Assembly (NCBI GenBank): GCA_002343715.1
Contig: DDSA01000188.1
Span: 1 to 30,485 of the forward strand
Direction: 5' to 3'
Length of the DNA stretch: 30,485 bases
Source of the DNA: Phycisphaerales bacterium UBA2402
GTDB lineage: Bacteria > Planctomycetota > Phycisphaerae > Phycisphaerales > UBA1924
The notes below the pieces were generated by a model. The model was not told the DNA's origin, ran no database searches, and worked only from the letters and a program-made list of their open reading frames with translations. The position numbers and the translations under genes are program-made. Below, piece by piece: positions 6,981 through 14,437 of the stretch; positions within the stretch are counted from its first letter, which is position 1, and every line of letters begins with the position of its first letter.

Positions 6981-8957
6981 ATGAAGAGTCCTCTCGTGTT
7001 CGCTCTGCTCGCCGGGGCTGCCGCCTCGTCCATGGGTCAGGTAGCGGTTGATCCCGCGACCGAAACCGCCACCTCCGTCGTGATCGGCAATCCCGGGTAC
7101 GGAGCCCGTCTTTCACCGGTCTGGTCGAATGCGCGCTTTCCCGGCCCGGTCAACGCGACGACGTACGCGTCGCTTTGGGATATCTTCGACGATATCGATT
7201 TTACAGGCGGCCCGTGGCAAGGCGCTACCGGCCGCGTCATCACCCAGATGAACTGGGGCCTTGGCCAGGCGGCCGTAGGAACCCCCGGCGCGACCATCGC
7301 CTTCCGCTTTTACGACGCGACCGCGGTCGAAGCGGCGGGCGGCGGGTTCGAGAACGAAACCGACATGACAGCTGGCGTCGCCCCCTTCGCGACGCAGTTG
7401 TTCAACGTGGCGTCGACCTACAGCGGCTCGGCGATCTTTACGTGGTACACCGCCGGGGCGAATGTCGCTATCCCCGATGGGATCGACCGAGTCTACGTTC
7501 GTGCCACCATTCACAATCAGAACGACACCAGCACGGTCTGGACGGGCGCGGCGGAGGCCTTCCGCTGGCGTCTGGCCAATGACCTGACTGTCGGGAGCGG
7601 CACGACGAATATCGCCCTCAATACCTTCAACGTGAATACACCCCCGCACTTCACCGGCAACCCGAACCCCGGACGCGGGTTTGGCGTGGCGGCCGCCCCG
7701 GGAACGACCCCCGAGCACCGCAACCTGGCTTTTCCGCCCAGCACCGGTACACCCCCGGCCGCGGCCAACGGCAAGGGCATCTGGATGATCCTTTCGGGCG
7801 AAGTGGTGATCCCCGACCCCGCAGGAACGATCGACCTCGGCAACCTCGATCAGGATTGCGAGAACATCACCGTGACCCTCGCACCCGGCGAGACGAAGTT
7901 CTACAAGTTCACGACGCTCGACGATGCCACCCGCGCCCTGGGCAAGTTCCTCGATCTCGACACCGAAGGCTCGACGGTCAACGCCAGCATGGCGATCTGG
8001 CAAGCCAACGGCACGGGCAACATCATCCGCAGCGACGCCGCCGACGGAAGCGGCGATAACGCCCAGCTGACCTTCGGCCTGGGTAACCGCGCTCCCGTGG
8101 GCGATGGACGCTGCTACGACGGTCGCGACGGCAACACCATGCTCGCGGGTTCGTACATCGTGGGCATCACTACCGGCGATGCCACCTTCGGTTCTGGTTT
8201 CTTTGTCTCCGGCGCCGGCACTGGCGGCGATGTCAGCCTCAATATCTGCAGCAATACCAACGGTTCTCCGCTGGGGGATTCCGTGCGTCCGTGTCTCGTC
8301 GATGCATCGTTCGACCTTGGCAACCTCGCGGCGATGACCTCGGTCCCGCCGGCGGCGAACATGGAGAACGGCAACGTCGTCTGGTACCGCTTCGAGGTCT
8401 GCCCCGGCGTGGCCGATGACGGTGACAACAACGCCAGCGGCCCCTATGTTGACTTCGCCTTCAACCGCTCCTTCCCCGGAAGCGATACCGACTGCATCCT
8501 CTTCAACGATGCGGGCGACATCATCGCCGAGGATAATGACAGCGGCCCCGGCGCCTTCTCGCAACTCTCGTTCGGCGATGTCTCTCCCGCGCGCCCACCC
8601 TTCGGCGACGGCCTGCCCTTCGAGGGTCAGAACGGCTCGCTCGAGGCCGGTGTTTACTGGCTTGGCGTCGGTTTGTTCGATGTGCAAGGCTTCGACGGAC
8701 GCTGGGCCGCGTACAGCACATCCGGCTCGGGCCTGCCCGCCAACTTTGACGTGTACCAGTCCGGACTCGCCGAGACCTGCTGCCCGCCCTGCGCGGCGGA
8801 CTTCAATCAGGACGGCGGCGTCGATGGCGCCGACGTTGAAGCCTTCTACACGATCTGGGAGACCGGCGCCGGCTGCGGCGACGTCAACCAGGACGGCGGC
8901 GTCGACGGTGGTGATGTTGAAGCATTCTTCGGTCAATGGGAAGCGGGCGGCTGCTGA
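6981..8957 (+). CDS. Secreted protein with two PPC-like modules and a C-terminal GC-type dockerin
   Basis: 658 residues. Residues 1-20 are a signal peptide ending in SSMGQ. The middle holds an N-terminal all-beta region (about 25-275) and two related modules (about 280-430 and 440-595) that each begin IDLGNL- or FDLGNL-like and contain a SGDNAQLTFG or GAFSQLSFG strand and a GSYIVGI or GVYWLGV strand, resembling bacterial pre-peptidase C-terminal (PPC/DVUA0089-type) domains. The tail from residue 600 has CCPPCAADFN, then two calcium-binding EF-hand-type loops DFNQDGGVDGAD (607-618) and DVNQDGGVDGGD (634-645), ending in WEAGGC. This is the GC-type dockerin seen in planctomycetes, thought to anchor exported proteins. 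No catalytic motif is recognised in the body. Start is set by a clear Shine-Dalgarno; a strong terminator follows the stop, so it is probably monocistronic. Confidence 0.85.
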   Translation: MKSPLVFALLAGAAASSMGQVAVDPATETATSVVIGNPGYGARLSPVWSNARFPGPVNATTYASLWDIFDDIDFTGGPWQGATGRVITQMNWGLGQAAVGTPGATIAFRFYDATAVEAAGGGFENETDMTAGVAPFATQLFNVASTYSGSAIFTWYTAGANVAIPDGIDRVYVRATIHNQNDTSTVWTGAAEAFRWRLANDLTVGSGTTNIALNTFNVNTPPHFTGNPNPGRGFGVAAAPGTTPEHRNLAFPPSTGTPPAAANGKGIWMILSGEVVIPDPAGTIDLGNLDQDCENITVTLAPGETKFYKFTTLDDATRALGKFLDLDTEGSTVNASMAIWQANGTGNIIRSDAADGSGDNAQLTFGLGNRAPVGDGRCYDGRDGNTMLAGSYIVGITTGDATFGSGFFVSGAGTGGDVSLNICSNTNGSPLGDSVRPCLVDASFDLGNLAAMTSVPPAANMENGNVVWYRFEVCPGVADDGDNNASGPYVDFAFNRSFPGSDTDCILFNDAGDIIAEDNDSGPGAFSQLSFGDVSPARPPFGDGLPFEGQNGSLEAGVYWLGVGLFDVQGFDGRWAAYSTSGSGLPANFDVYQSGLAETCCPPCAADFNQDGGVDGADVEAFYTIWETGAGCGDVNQDGGVDGGDVEAFFGQWEAGGC

Positions 8958-8989
8958 TCTGACCGAGTCGTGATCCCAGCGAACTGTTC

Positions 8990-9018
8990 AACCCCCGGGC
9001 GCAGGCCCGGGGGTTTTT
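8990..9018 (+). terminator. Rho-independent terminator after the dockerin protein gene
   Basis: CCCCCGGGC (8992-9000), loop GCAG, GCCCGGGGG (9005-9013), then TTTTT; two flanking A-T pairs extend the stem to 11. On the opposite strand the hairpin follows the HAD gene stop but has only a short T run, so it should act mainly on the plus strand. Confidence 0.9.
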
Positions 9019-9535
9019 ACTGCAACTTGACGGATCTGGCGTCGAGAAACCAATCGCAGACTTCGCGCACAGCCCCGCGCCCGCCTTCACGATTCGTTAC
9101 CAGCCTCGCGGCCCGCAGCACCGGCGGGTAGGCATCGGCCACGGCGATCGGAGCACCCACCAACGCCAGGCACGCAAGATCGTTCACATCGTTCCCCACG
9201 TACGCCGCTCGCGCCGGCGTAATACCACGCTCATCGAGGATGGCCGAGAGCACCGCCGCCTTGTCGTCGATCCCCTGGCGGCACTCCAGCCCGAGCTTCT
9301 TGCACCGGGCGGAGACTACCGGGTTGCGCTCTTTACTCAGCACCAGCATGGGAAGACCCGCCGATCGGAGCATGCCGATGCCCAACCCGTCGGAGCGGTT
9401 GCACACCGCGGCCTCGCGACCGTCTTCCAGCACGATCACGCTGTTGTCCGTCATCACCCCGTCGAAATCAAAGACGAGCAGTTCCACGCGGGCGAGGAGT
9501 TTGCGACGAGCGGCGGCGGTGGTGATCTTCTTCAC
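9017..9535 (-). CDS. HAD phosphatase of the KdsC/acylneuraminate-phosphatase type
   Basis: 172 residues, the size of KdsC. HAD motifs: DFDGVMTD at residues 23-30 (Asp23 nucleophile, Asp25), VLSKERNPVVSARCKKLGL around 65-83 with the conserved Ser and Lys, and YVGNDVNDLACLALVG at 112-127 for magnesium. Such enzymes dephosphorylate KDO-8-phosphate or a nonulosonate 9-phosphate. The NRSDGLGI block and GNDVNDL are closer to HAD domains found with CMP-sialate synthetases than to classical KdsC, so the sugar could be KDO, KDN or a sialic-acid-like compound. kdsD elsewhere in the window favours KDO. The start is GTG at 9535, giving the expected N-terminus, with TACAGT 6 bases before it. The gene lies 21 bases after the phosphohexomutase on the same strand and stops inside the terminator region of the converging gene. 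Confidence 0.85.
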   Translation of the reverse strand: MKKITTAAARRKLLARVELLVFDFDGVMTDNSVIVLEDGREAAVCNRSDGLGIGMLRSAGLPMLVLSKERNPVVSARCKKLGLECRQGIDDKAAVLSAILDERGITPARAAYVGNDVNDLACLALVGAPIAVADAYPPVLRAARLVTNREGGRGAVREVCDWFLDARSVKLQ

Positions 9536-9541
9536 GCGCGC

Positions 9542-9547
9542 ACTGTA
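9542..9547 (-). promoter_or_regulatory. Candidate -10 box of the HAD phosphatase gene (leaderless type)
   Basis: TACAGT on the minus strand, 6 bases before the GTG start, in the 21-base gap behind the phosphohexomutase gene. No -35 match was found. Confidence 0.3.
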
Positions 9548-9556
9548 GCGGCAGGC

Positions 9557-11047
9557 CTACCCCGCGATGACGCGCGCGGCTTCATCGAGGATCATCGCGG
9601 CGGCATCGTCGGTCGGGGCCTCGGCGATGAGGCGCATGATCGGCTCGGTGTTGCTCGCCCGCACGTGCAACCACGCCGCCTTGTCGCGGAAGTCCACCCG
9701 AACCCCGTCCTGCAGGTCCACGCGATGGTCCTTGTACGCCGCGGCGATCGCCGCCACGGCGGGCGAGGCATCGTCGCGCCGAGCCAGATCGACCTTTCGC
9801 TTGTGGATCGCGTACGCCGGGCACGAGGCGACCAGCCGGCTCAACGCCCGTTTCGCGCCCTTGCCCGCACCATGCGGAGAGAGCAGGTAGATGGTGAGGG
9901 CCATCGCGGTGAGTGAATCTCGCACGTACGCGACCCGCGGCCAGATGACTCCCCCGTTCCCCTCGCCCCCCGCCAGCGCCTTTTCTCGTTTCATCACCTC
10001 GACCACGTTCGCCTCGCCCACCGGCGTTCGCAGCACCTTGCCGCCGAACGCGGCCGCCACATCATCGAGCATCCGCGAGGTGGAGAGATTCGTGACCAGG
10101 ACCGGCGACCGATCATCCTCGCGCGACGATGACAGCAACGCCATCGCCCCCAGCGCGAGCGTGTATTCCTCTCCGATATACCCACCCAGCTCGTCGACGA
10201 TCGCCAGGCGGTCAGCATCGGGGTCCTGCGCGAACCCGACATCACACCAGGCGTTCACCACCGCGTCGCGCAATCCCCCGGGCTGCGACAAGTTGTCTTT
10301 CGTCGGTTCCGGCGGGTGAGGGAAGCGGCCGGTGTCATCGGCGTGGAGGTGGAGGATCTCGTCGCACCCGAGGCTCTCGAGCAGGAGCCTCGCGCCCCCG
10401 CTGCCCGATCCGTTCACCGAATCCACCGCGACGCGTACGCCGTGCCCGAGGTGAGAGGCCATGTCCGTCAGACCCGATTCCTCCAGCGCACGCATCAGGC
10501 GATCAACGTGGGCTTCGGTGCCCGAATGGTCTTCGATCCGCTCACCCACCTCGGACCAACCCGTGTACAAGCCGGCGTTTCCTCCCGCCGCGGCACGGAA
10601 CCGGGCGATGATCTCTTCGGCGCTCGCCGCGGGCGGGGCGCAGGCGGCGGAGCCGAACTCGCCACCCTCCGCCAGGAGGCACTTCAGCCCGTTCCACTGC
10701 TGCGGGTTGTGACTCGCGGTCAGGACCATGCCGGCGACATACTCCGAAGTGGAGTTCCCCCCCTCCGCCGAGTAAAAGTCCGTCATCACCGCCGTCGTCG
10801 GCGTCATCGCGACGCCAAGGTCCGTGATCTCGCAGCCGGATCCCAGCAGCCCCGCGGTCGCCGCGGCGTGAACCATGCCGCACCCCGCGCGGCCGTCCCG
10901 ACCCAGCACCACGCGCACGCGTTTCGTGCCCGCCCGATCGCGCAGCCATGACCCGTACGCCGCGGCAAACCGCGAAACGACCTCCGGCGTGAGGCTCTCT
11001 CCCACCACACCCCGACAACCCGACACGGACAACATCAGCGGTGACAT
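9557..11047 (-). CDS. Alpha-D-phosphohexomutase (phosphoglucosamine/phosphomannomutase family)
   Basis: 496 residues. It moves phosphate between the C6 and C1 hydroxyls of a hexose phosphate, feeding nucleotide-sugar synthesis. All four family signatures are visible: phosphoserine loop LTASHNPQQWNG at residues 109-120 (Ser112); magnesium loop DPDADR at 275-280; sugar-specificity loop GGEGNGGVI at 360-368; phosphate-binding RASNTEPIMR at 463-472. The GEGNGG form resembles GlmM/PMM-type enzymes rather than classical phosphoglucomutase, so glucosamine-phosphate or mannose-phosphate are the likely substrates; the choice cannot be made here. It is 49 bases downstream of purH and 21 bases upstream of the HAD phosphatase. 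TACCCT lies 8 bases before the ATG. With the UDPGP-family enzyme at 1942-3372 it could supply UDP-GlcNAc precursors (inference). Confidence 0.9.
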   Translation of the reverse strand: MSPLMLSVSGCRGVVGESLTPEVVSRFAAAYGSWLRDRAGTKRVRVVLGRDGRAGCGMVHAAATAGLLGSGCEITDLGVAMTPTTAVMTDFYSAEGGNSTSEYVAGMVLTASHNPQQWNGLKCLLAEGGEFGSAACAPPAASAEEIIARFRAAAGGNAGLYTGWSEVGERIEDHSGTEAHVDRLMRALEESGLTDMASHLGHGVRVAVDSVNGSGSGGARLLLESLGCDEILHLHADDTGRFPHPPEPTKDNLSQPGGLRDAVVNAWCDVGFAQDPDADRLAIVDELGGYIGEEYTLALGAMALLSSSREDDRSPVLVTNLSTSRMLDDVAAAFGGKVLRTPVGEANVVEVMKREKALAGGEGNGGVIWPRVAYVRDSLTAMALTIYLLSPHGAGKGAKRALSRLVASCPAYAIHKRKVDLARRDDASPAVAAIAAAYKDHRVDLQDGVRVDFRDKAAWLHVRASNTEPIMRLIAEAPTDDAAAMILDEAARVIAG

Positions 11048-11055
11048 GCTGGATG

Positions 11056-11061
11056 AGGGTA
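11056..11061 (-). promoter_or_regulatory. Candidate -10 box of the phosphohexomutase gene
   Basis: TACCCT on the minus strand, 8 bases before the ATG; no -35 match was found. Read-through from purH is also possible. Confidence 0.25.
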
Positions 11062-11096
11062 CCCGAACCGCCGCGGAGGCGATTGGCGCTGGGGCG

Positions 11097-12683
11097 TCAA
11101 TGCCTGAAATGGCGCACGCCCGTGGTCAGGCAGCAGACGCCCCTGGCTTTGCAAAGTTCGAAGGTGTCCTGATCACGTTTGCTCCCGCCCGGATGCACGA
11201 TGACCGACACGCCCGCATCGGCCAAGATCGTCGGCCCGTCGGCGAAGGGAAAGAAGGCATCGGAATAGGCCACCGCTCCCCTGGCCAGTGGGCCTGCCTT
11301 TTCCACGGCCAGCCTGCAGCTGGTCACGCGGTCCATCTGCCCCGCGCCCGCGCCGAACATCCGTACCGCCCCGGCACGCGAGGGGGAAGGTCCGCCCAGC
11401 ACCACCGCGTTGCTGAAGAGTGAACGCCCCACCACCTCCAGAAACGCCGCGGCGCGTTCCTGCTCTTTGCCGGGGGCCGGCCCGGCGGCGTGAACACGCT
11501 CACCACCGTACTTTGCATCACGCTCCTGCACGAGCGCCCCGCCGGGGATCGAACGCCATTCCTGCTCGTGCGGCGGAGCCCCGGTCAACTCCCCCACCGC
11601 CAGGATGCGGAGATTGGTCCAGCGTCCGCGCAGGGCCGAGAGCGCTCCGGGTGTATACCCCGGCGCGATGACGACCTCGAAGAAGGCGTCCTTGGCGCAC
11701 AATCGCGCAGCCGCTTCTTCGTCCACGACCGAGCCGCAGGCCACGATCCCCCCGAAGGCCGCGACCGGATCGCCCGCGATGGCCTCATCGATCGCATCGC
11801 GCAGGCTCGGAGCGATCGCCGCGCCGCAGGGGTTGGTGTGTTTGACAACGCACGCGGCGTGCTCGTTCGGGAAGACGGCCCGCAACGCCCCGACCAACGA
11901 AAGGGCCGCCGCGCCGTCGTTGATGTTGTTGTAACTGAGTTCCTTGCCGTGCAGCTGCTCGGCCCGGGCGATCCCGGGACCCTGATAGCCCGGATCGCGG
12001 TAGACCGCCGCGGACTGATGGGGGTTCTCACCATATCGGAGTTCATCCACGCGGACGAAGTGCATGGACAGAAGCGGCGGGCACCGACCCGCGGGCTTCG
12101 CGGCCAGAAACGCGGCGATGGCGGCATCGTACCGAGCGGTGGTGGCGAACGCCTCCGCGGCGAGTTCGGCCCGCAGCGACGGTGTGGTGTCTCCCCCGTT
12201 GGAAGCCATGTCGGCCAAGACTCGTCCGTAGTCCGCCGGGCGGGTCACCACGGTCACAAAGGCGTGGTTCTTCGCGGCGGACCGGATCATGGACGGCCCT
12301 CCGATGTCGATGTGCTCGATAGCCTCCTCTCGCGTGCATCCTGATTTCGAGCATGTCGCCTCGAAGGCGTAAAGATTGACACACACCAGGTCGATCGGGG
12401 CGATCTCGTGCCGTTTCATCGCTTCGATATGCTCGGGATGGTCACGCAGCGCCAGAAGCCCTCCGTGGACCTTGGGGTGGAGTGTCTTGACCCTCCCGTG
12501 CATGATCTCCGGGAAGTTCGTCACTTGCTCGATCGGTATGACCGGCACACCCGCCGAACGCAGCAGCGCCGCCGTGCCCCCCGTGGAAATGATCTCAACC
12601 CCGTGGGAACAGAGGCCTTGAGCAAACTCGGCGAGGCCGGCTTTGTCGGTCACGGAGAGTAGCGCGCGTCGGATCGGTGGCAT
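11097..12683 (-). CDS. purH: Bifunctional AICAR formyltransferase/IMP cyclohydrolase
   Basis: 528 residues, full length. It carries out the last two steps of de novo purine synthesis: formylation of AICAR with 10-formyl-THF and closure to IMP. The IMP cyclohydrolase part (about 1-150) shows SVTDKAGLAEFAQGL, STGGTA and GRVKTLHPKVHGGLL. The transformylase part shows RYGENPHQSAAVY (216-228), VKHTNPCG at 280-287 with the catalytic Lys281 and His282, SDAFFPFADGP, IVHPGGSKRDQDTFELC and the C-terminal TGVRHFRH, all family hallmarks. It heads a same-strand group with the phosphohexomutase and HAD phosphatase, though metabolism does not obviously link them. TACTCT lies 6 bases before the ATG with a plausible -35, suggesting its own promoter and a leaderless mRNA. 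Confidence 0.97.
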   Translation of the reverse strand: MPPIRRALLSVTDKAGLAEFAQGLCSHGVEIISTGGTAALLRSAGVPVIPIEQVTNFPEIMHGRVKTLHPKVHGGLLALRDHPEHIEAMKRHEIAPIDLVCVNLYAFEATCSKSGCTREEAIEHIDIGGPSMIRSAAKNHAFVTVVTRPADYGRVLADMASNGGDTTPSLRAELAAEAFATTARYDAAIAAFLAAKPAGRCPPLLSMHFVRVDELRYGENPHQSAAVYRDPGYQGPGIARAEQLHGKELSYNNINDGAAALSLVGALRAVFPNEHAACVVKHTNPCGAAIAPSLRDAIDEAIAGDPVAAFGGIVACGSVVDEEAAARLCAKDAFFEVVIAPGYTPGALSALRGRWTNLRILAVGELTGAPPHEQEWRSIPGGALVQERDAKYGGERVHAAGPAPGKEQERAAAFLEVVGRSLFSNAVVLGGPSPSRAGAVRMFGAGAGQMDRVTSCRLAVEKAGPLARGAVAYSDAFFPFADGPTILADAGVSVIVHPGGSKRDQDTFELCKARGVCCLTTGVRHFRH

Positions 12684-12689
12684 GATGTC

Positions 12690-12718
12690 AGAGTACGACC
12701 GCTACGCGGCATTGTCCG
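12690..12718 (-). promoter_or_regulatory. Candidate purH promoter (leaderless type)
   Basis: On the minus strand: CGGACA (12713-12718; 4 of 6 against TTGACA), 17 bases, TACTCT (12690-12695), then 6 bases to the ATG. Confidence 0.45.
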
Positions 12719-12766
12719 CTTCGGTTGGGCAGGCTTGCACCGCATGCGTGCCGCTGCGGTCGGTAC

Positions 12767-13612
12767 TCAGAATCCTACCGAGCGCCTCCGGCGGCCTTGC
12801 GTCATGAGTCCGAGCAACACAGCGCCCGTCCACGGCGATGGGATCACCGTGTCCACGTACGCGGTGAGTTCTCGTAGCGTGATGCGTGTTGCCTCCATCG
12901 CTCCCGCGAGGGGAGTGTCGATCCCGACGTGGATGTGCCCCCCCGCCACGGCGCGGAACGGATCGTCCGGCGAGGCGTGCAACTGCGCGTACCACGCGCT
13001 GTGATACCCTGTGAACTCGCTCACAAAGGTGCCGCCGAAACTGTCCGATGTGTCGATGAACGATGAAAAACCGACCCCCGCCGCGTTCACCGCGTCTCGG
13101 ATCCGCGTCATCGGGAGTGATGAAGTCCGAATCGTGAAATCCGGCTCCGCCGCGATCGGCAGGTCGGCCGTCGGTCGTGTCGGCGCGAGGTAGTCGGGCG
13201 TCCACGAGCCCAGCGGCAGTTTCCGATGGCGGGATTCCAGTTCCCAGTTGGCCCCCGGGCTGCCCCGGCTGAATGTGATGATCGCCACCGGCCTCAACTC
13301 ACCCACCACCCGCCAGAAGTCCGCGCTCGCCGCCTGGTAATCCACCTGAAAATCACCCGTCCCGCGCGGGTTCGTCCCCGTGCCTCCGGGGAACTCCGGG
13401 AAATATGAAAAAATGTCGTACCCGCGTCCTTCCCAGTTGCCGCCCTGCCAGCCGCCGGGATTCTGTGCGGGGTTCGTGCTCCACGGACGCAACATCTCAT
13501 TGGTCGGAGGCCAATACCCCGTGATGAGTATGTTTGTGGTGTTCGCGGCCTGAGCCAGCCCAGCCGTCCCCGCCAAGGCGAGAACACACGCATAGATCCG
13601 ACATTGAAACAT
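12767..13612 (-). CDS. Secreted pyroglutamyl-peptidase-like (C15-like) protein with possible C-terminal sorting signal
   Basis: 281 residues. Residues 1-23 form a signal peptide (ending LAQAA). The body starts NILITGYWPPTNEML, like the ITGFEPF start of C15 pyroglutamyl peptidases, and has DTSDSFGGTFVSEFTGYHSAWY (188-208 region) and GGHIHVGID (224-232), which line up with the catalytic-Cys and catalytic-His (HVP) blocks. Where C15 enzymes have Cys in an AGTYVCN-type motif this protein has Ser198, so activity is uncertain. Residues 258-277 (PSPW, a short hydrophobic stretch, then RRRR) look like a PEP-CTERM-type membrane sorting tag. A weak AAAGG lies 10 bases before the ATG. The gene is 83 bases upstream of purH and divergent from the metal-efflux cassette. 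Assignment rests on motif resemblance only. Confidence 0.6.
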   Translation of the reverse strand: MFQCRIYACVLALAGTAGLAQAANTTNILITGYWPPTNEMLRPWSTNPAQNPGGWQGGNWEGRGYDIFSYFPEFPGGTGTNPRGTGDFQVDYQAASADFWRVVGELRPVAIITFSRGSPGANWELESRHRKLPLGSWTPDYLAPTRPTADLPIAAEPDFTIRTSSLPMTRIRDAVNAAGVGFSSFIDTSDSFGGTFVSEFTGYHSAWYAQLHASPDDPFRAVAGGHIHVGIDTPLAGAMEATRITLRELTAYVDTVIPSPWTGAVLLGLMTQGRRRRSVGF

Positions 13613-13768
13613 GACGAAACTGCCTTTCCGTCTTGTCGGTTCGCCTCCGCGAGCAGAATCGTAGCCACCCGGAACATGGTGCGGACCTATCAGGATCTTG
13701 TTCCCCCGCAGTTACGCATGCTCCTGCCGCTGGTGGTATACTCCCCTTCAGCCGATCTTCTGATTCAC
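13613..13768. promoter_or_regulatory. Divergent promoter region; TATACT element for the metal-efflux cassette
   Basis: 156 bases between two divergent genes. TATACT at 13737-13742 on the plus strand is a good -10 box, 26 bases before the ATG at 13769. The best -35 candidate (TTACGC, 13712-13717) matches poorly and lies 19 bases away; long spacers occur in MerR-type metal-regulated promoters, but no clear dyad is seen. On the minus strand only the AAAGG of the peptidase-like gene is noted. Confidence 0.35.
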
Positions 13769-14233
13769 ATGCACTCCGCCGTTGTCAAGATTGTCGCTCT
13801 ACTTCTGCTCATCGTGCAGGGGGGAGTGGCTCTCATTCCAGGGCGCACGATTTGCATTCCTGTTCAGAGGTGCGGGACTCATGTCCAAGCGGCACCCGCG
13901 ACTTGCGACCATTGCGAATCTGAGTGTGACTCTGAATATGCTGAAAGTTGGACCGGGCCACCCCTCATTCATGGTTCATGCGGTCTGGATTCGCACCTTA
14001 TGAACCAGTGCGGGTGTCATGTACACCTTCCGGTTCCGAGCAACGAGAAGGCCCCTTCCGCCCCGCGGAACGGCGCTCCTGAGCTCAAGGCGTTGACCGT
14101 TGCGCAGGTGGTCGAACTCGTCATGAGGTGGGAGAGCCAACCTCCGCGGGCGGACACCCATCAACTCCATCAGTCGGACTTCAGCATTTCGGACCAGGTA
14201 CGCTCGCTGAAGACGACCCGCCTTCTCATCTAG
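13769..14233 (+). CDS. Small exported Cys/His-rich protein, first gene of the metal-efflux cassette
   Basis: 154 residues, no named family recognised. Residues 1-23 are hydrophobic (VVKIVALLLLIVQGGVAL) and look like a signal peptide or anchor. Then come eight Cys (29, 35, 46, 49, 53, 71, 81, 83) and six His (38, 48, 68, 76, 84, 86) within about 60 residues, including CDHCESEC and CGCHVHLPVP. The C-terminal third has no Cys and looks helical. The spacing suggests disulphides or periplasmic metal binding. It directly precedes the TolC-adaptor-RND genes on the same strand, so a metal-sensing or metal-delivery role is a reasonable inference. The ATG at 13769 is chosen because it starts the hydrophobic segment; a longer reading to 13604 would run into the divergent gene's start. 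No Shine-Dalgarno is seen. Confidence 0.65.
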   Translation: MHSAVVKIVALLLLIVQGGVALIPGRTICIPVQRCGTHVQAAPATCDHCESECDSEYAESWTGPPLIHGSCGLDSHLMNQCGCHVHLPVPSNEKAPSAPRNGAPELKALTVAQVVELVMRWESQPPRADTHQLHQSDFSISDQVRSLKTTRLLI

Positions 14234-14236
14234 CAC

Positions 14237-14247
14237 GGGTACATCAC
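14237..14247 (+). repeat. Short repeat GGGTACATCAC, copy 1
   Basis: Starts 4 bases after the stop of the Cys/His-rich gene. The same 11 bases recur at 14385-14395 and 21202-21212; I noticed no other copy in the window. Confidence 0.6.
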
Positions 14248-14263
14248 CTTGACCCGATGGACG

Positions 14264-14422
14264 CTTGTCCGACGGGAAGGGACGTTCTCAACCCCTTCGC
14301 GGCCTGCGATTCTCGCGGTGCTCGGCGGTTCCCGAACAACGTTTACAAGGATCAGATCGCTGTTCCGGTTGCCTGAGGCGAAACGGGTACATCACAGCGG
14401 CGGAGCGACCGATCGTTCGACG
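14264..14422 (+). repeat. Diverged non-coding repeat upstream of the TolC gene (copy A)
   Basis: Five short exact blocks occur in the same order here and at 21107-21232: CTTGTCCGA (14264), TCGCGGT (14313), AAGGA (14347), GGGTACATCAC (14385) and TTCGACG (14416). Between AAGGA and GGGTACATCAC this copy has roughly 28 extra bases. The stretch lies between the first two genes of the efflux cassette and appears non-coding. Confidence 0.4.
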
Positions 14423-14426
14423 GTTT

Positions 14427-14431
14427 GGAGG
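14427..14431 (+). promoter_or_regulatory. Shine-Dalgarno sequence that decides a TTG start
   Basis: GGAGG, 6 bases before TTG at 14438. No ATG or GTG in the frame lies close to the lipoprotein-like signal, so this site fixes the start of the TolC-like gene. Confidence 0.7.
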
Positions 14432-14437
14432 CAGTCA

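Noticed and set aside
7113..8936. A 607-codon open frame antisense to the dockerin protein gene
   Set aside because: GC-rich codon shadow with no recognisable domain; the plus-strand gene has a signal peptide, Shine-Dalgarno, dockerin and terminator.
8990..9018. Use of the hairpin as a strong bidirectional terminator
   Set aside because: On the minus strand the stem is followed by only two T residues, so efficient termination of the HAD gene is unlikely.
13712..13742. A MerR-type operator before the metal-efflux cassette
   Set aside because: The 19-base spacer is suggestive, but the -35 match is poor, no clear dyad is present, and no merR-like gene is nearby.
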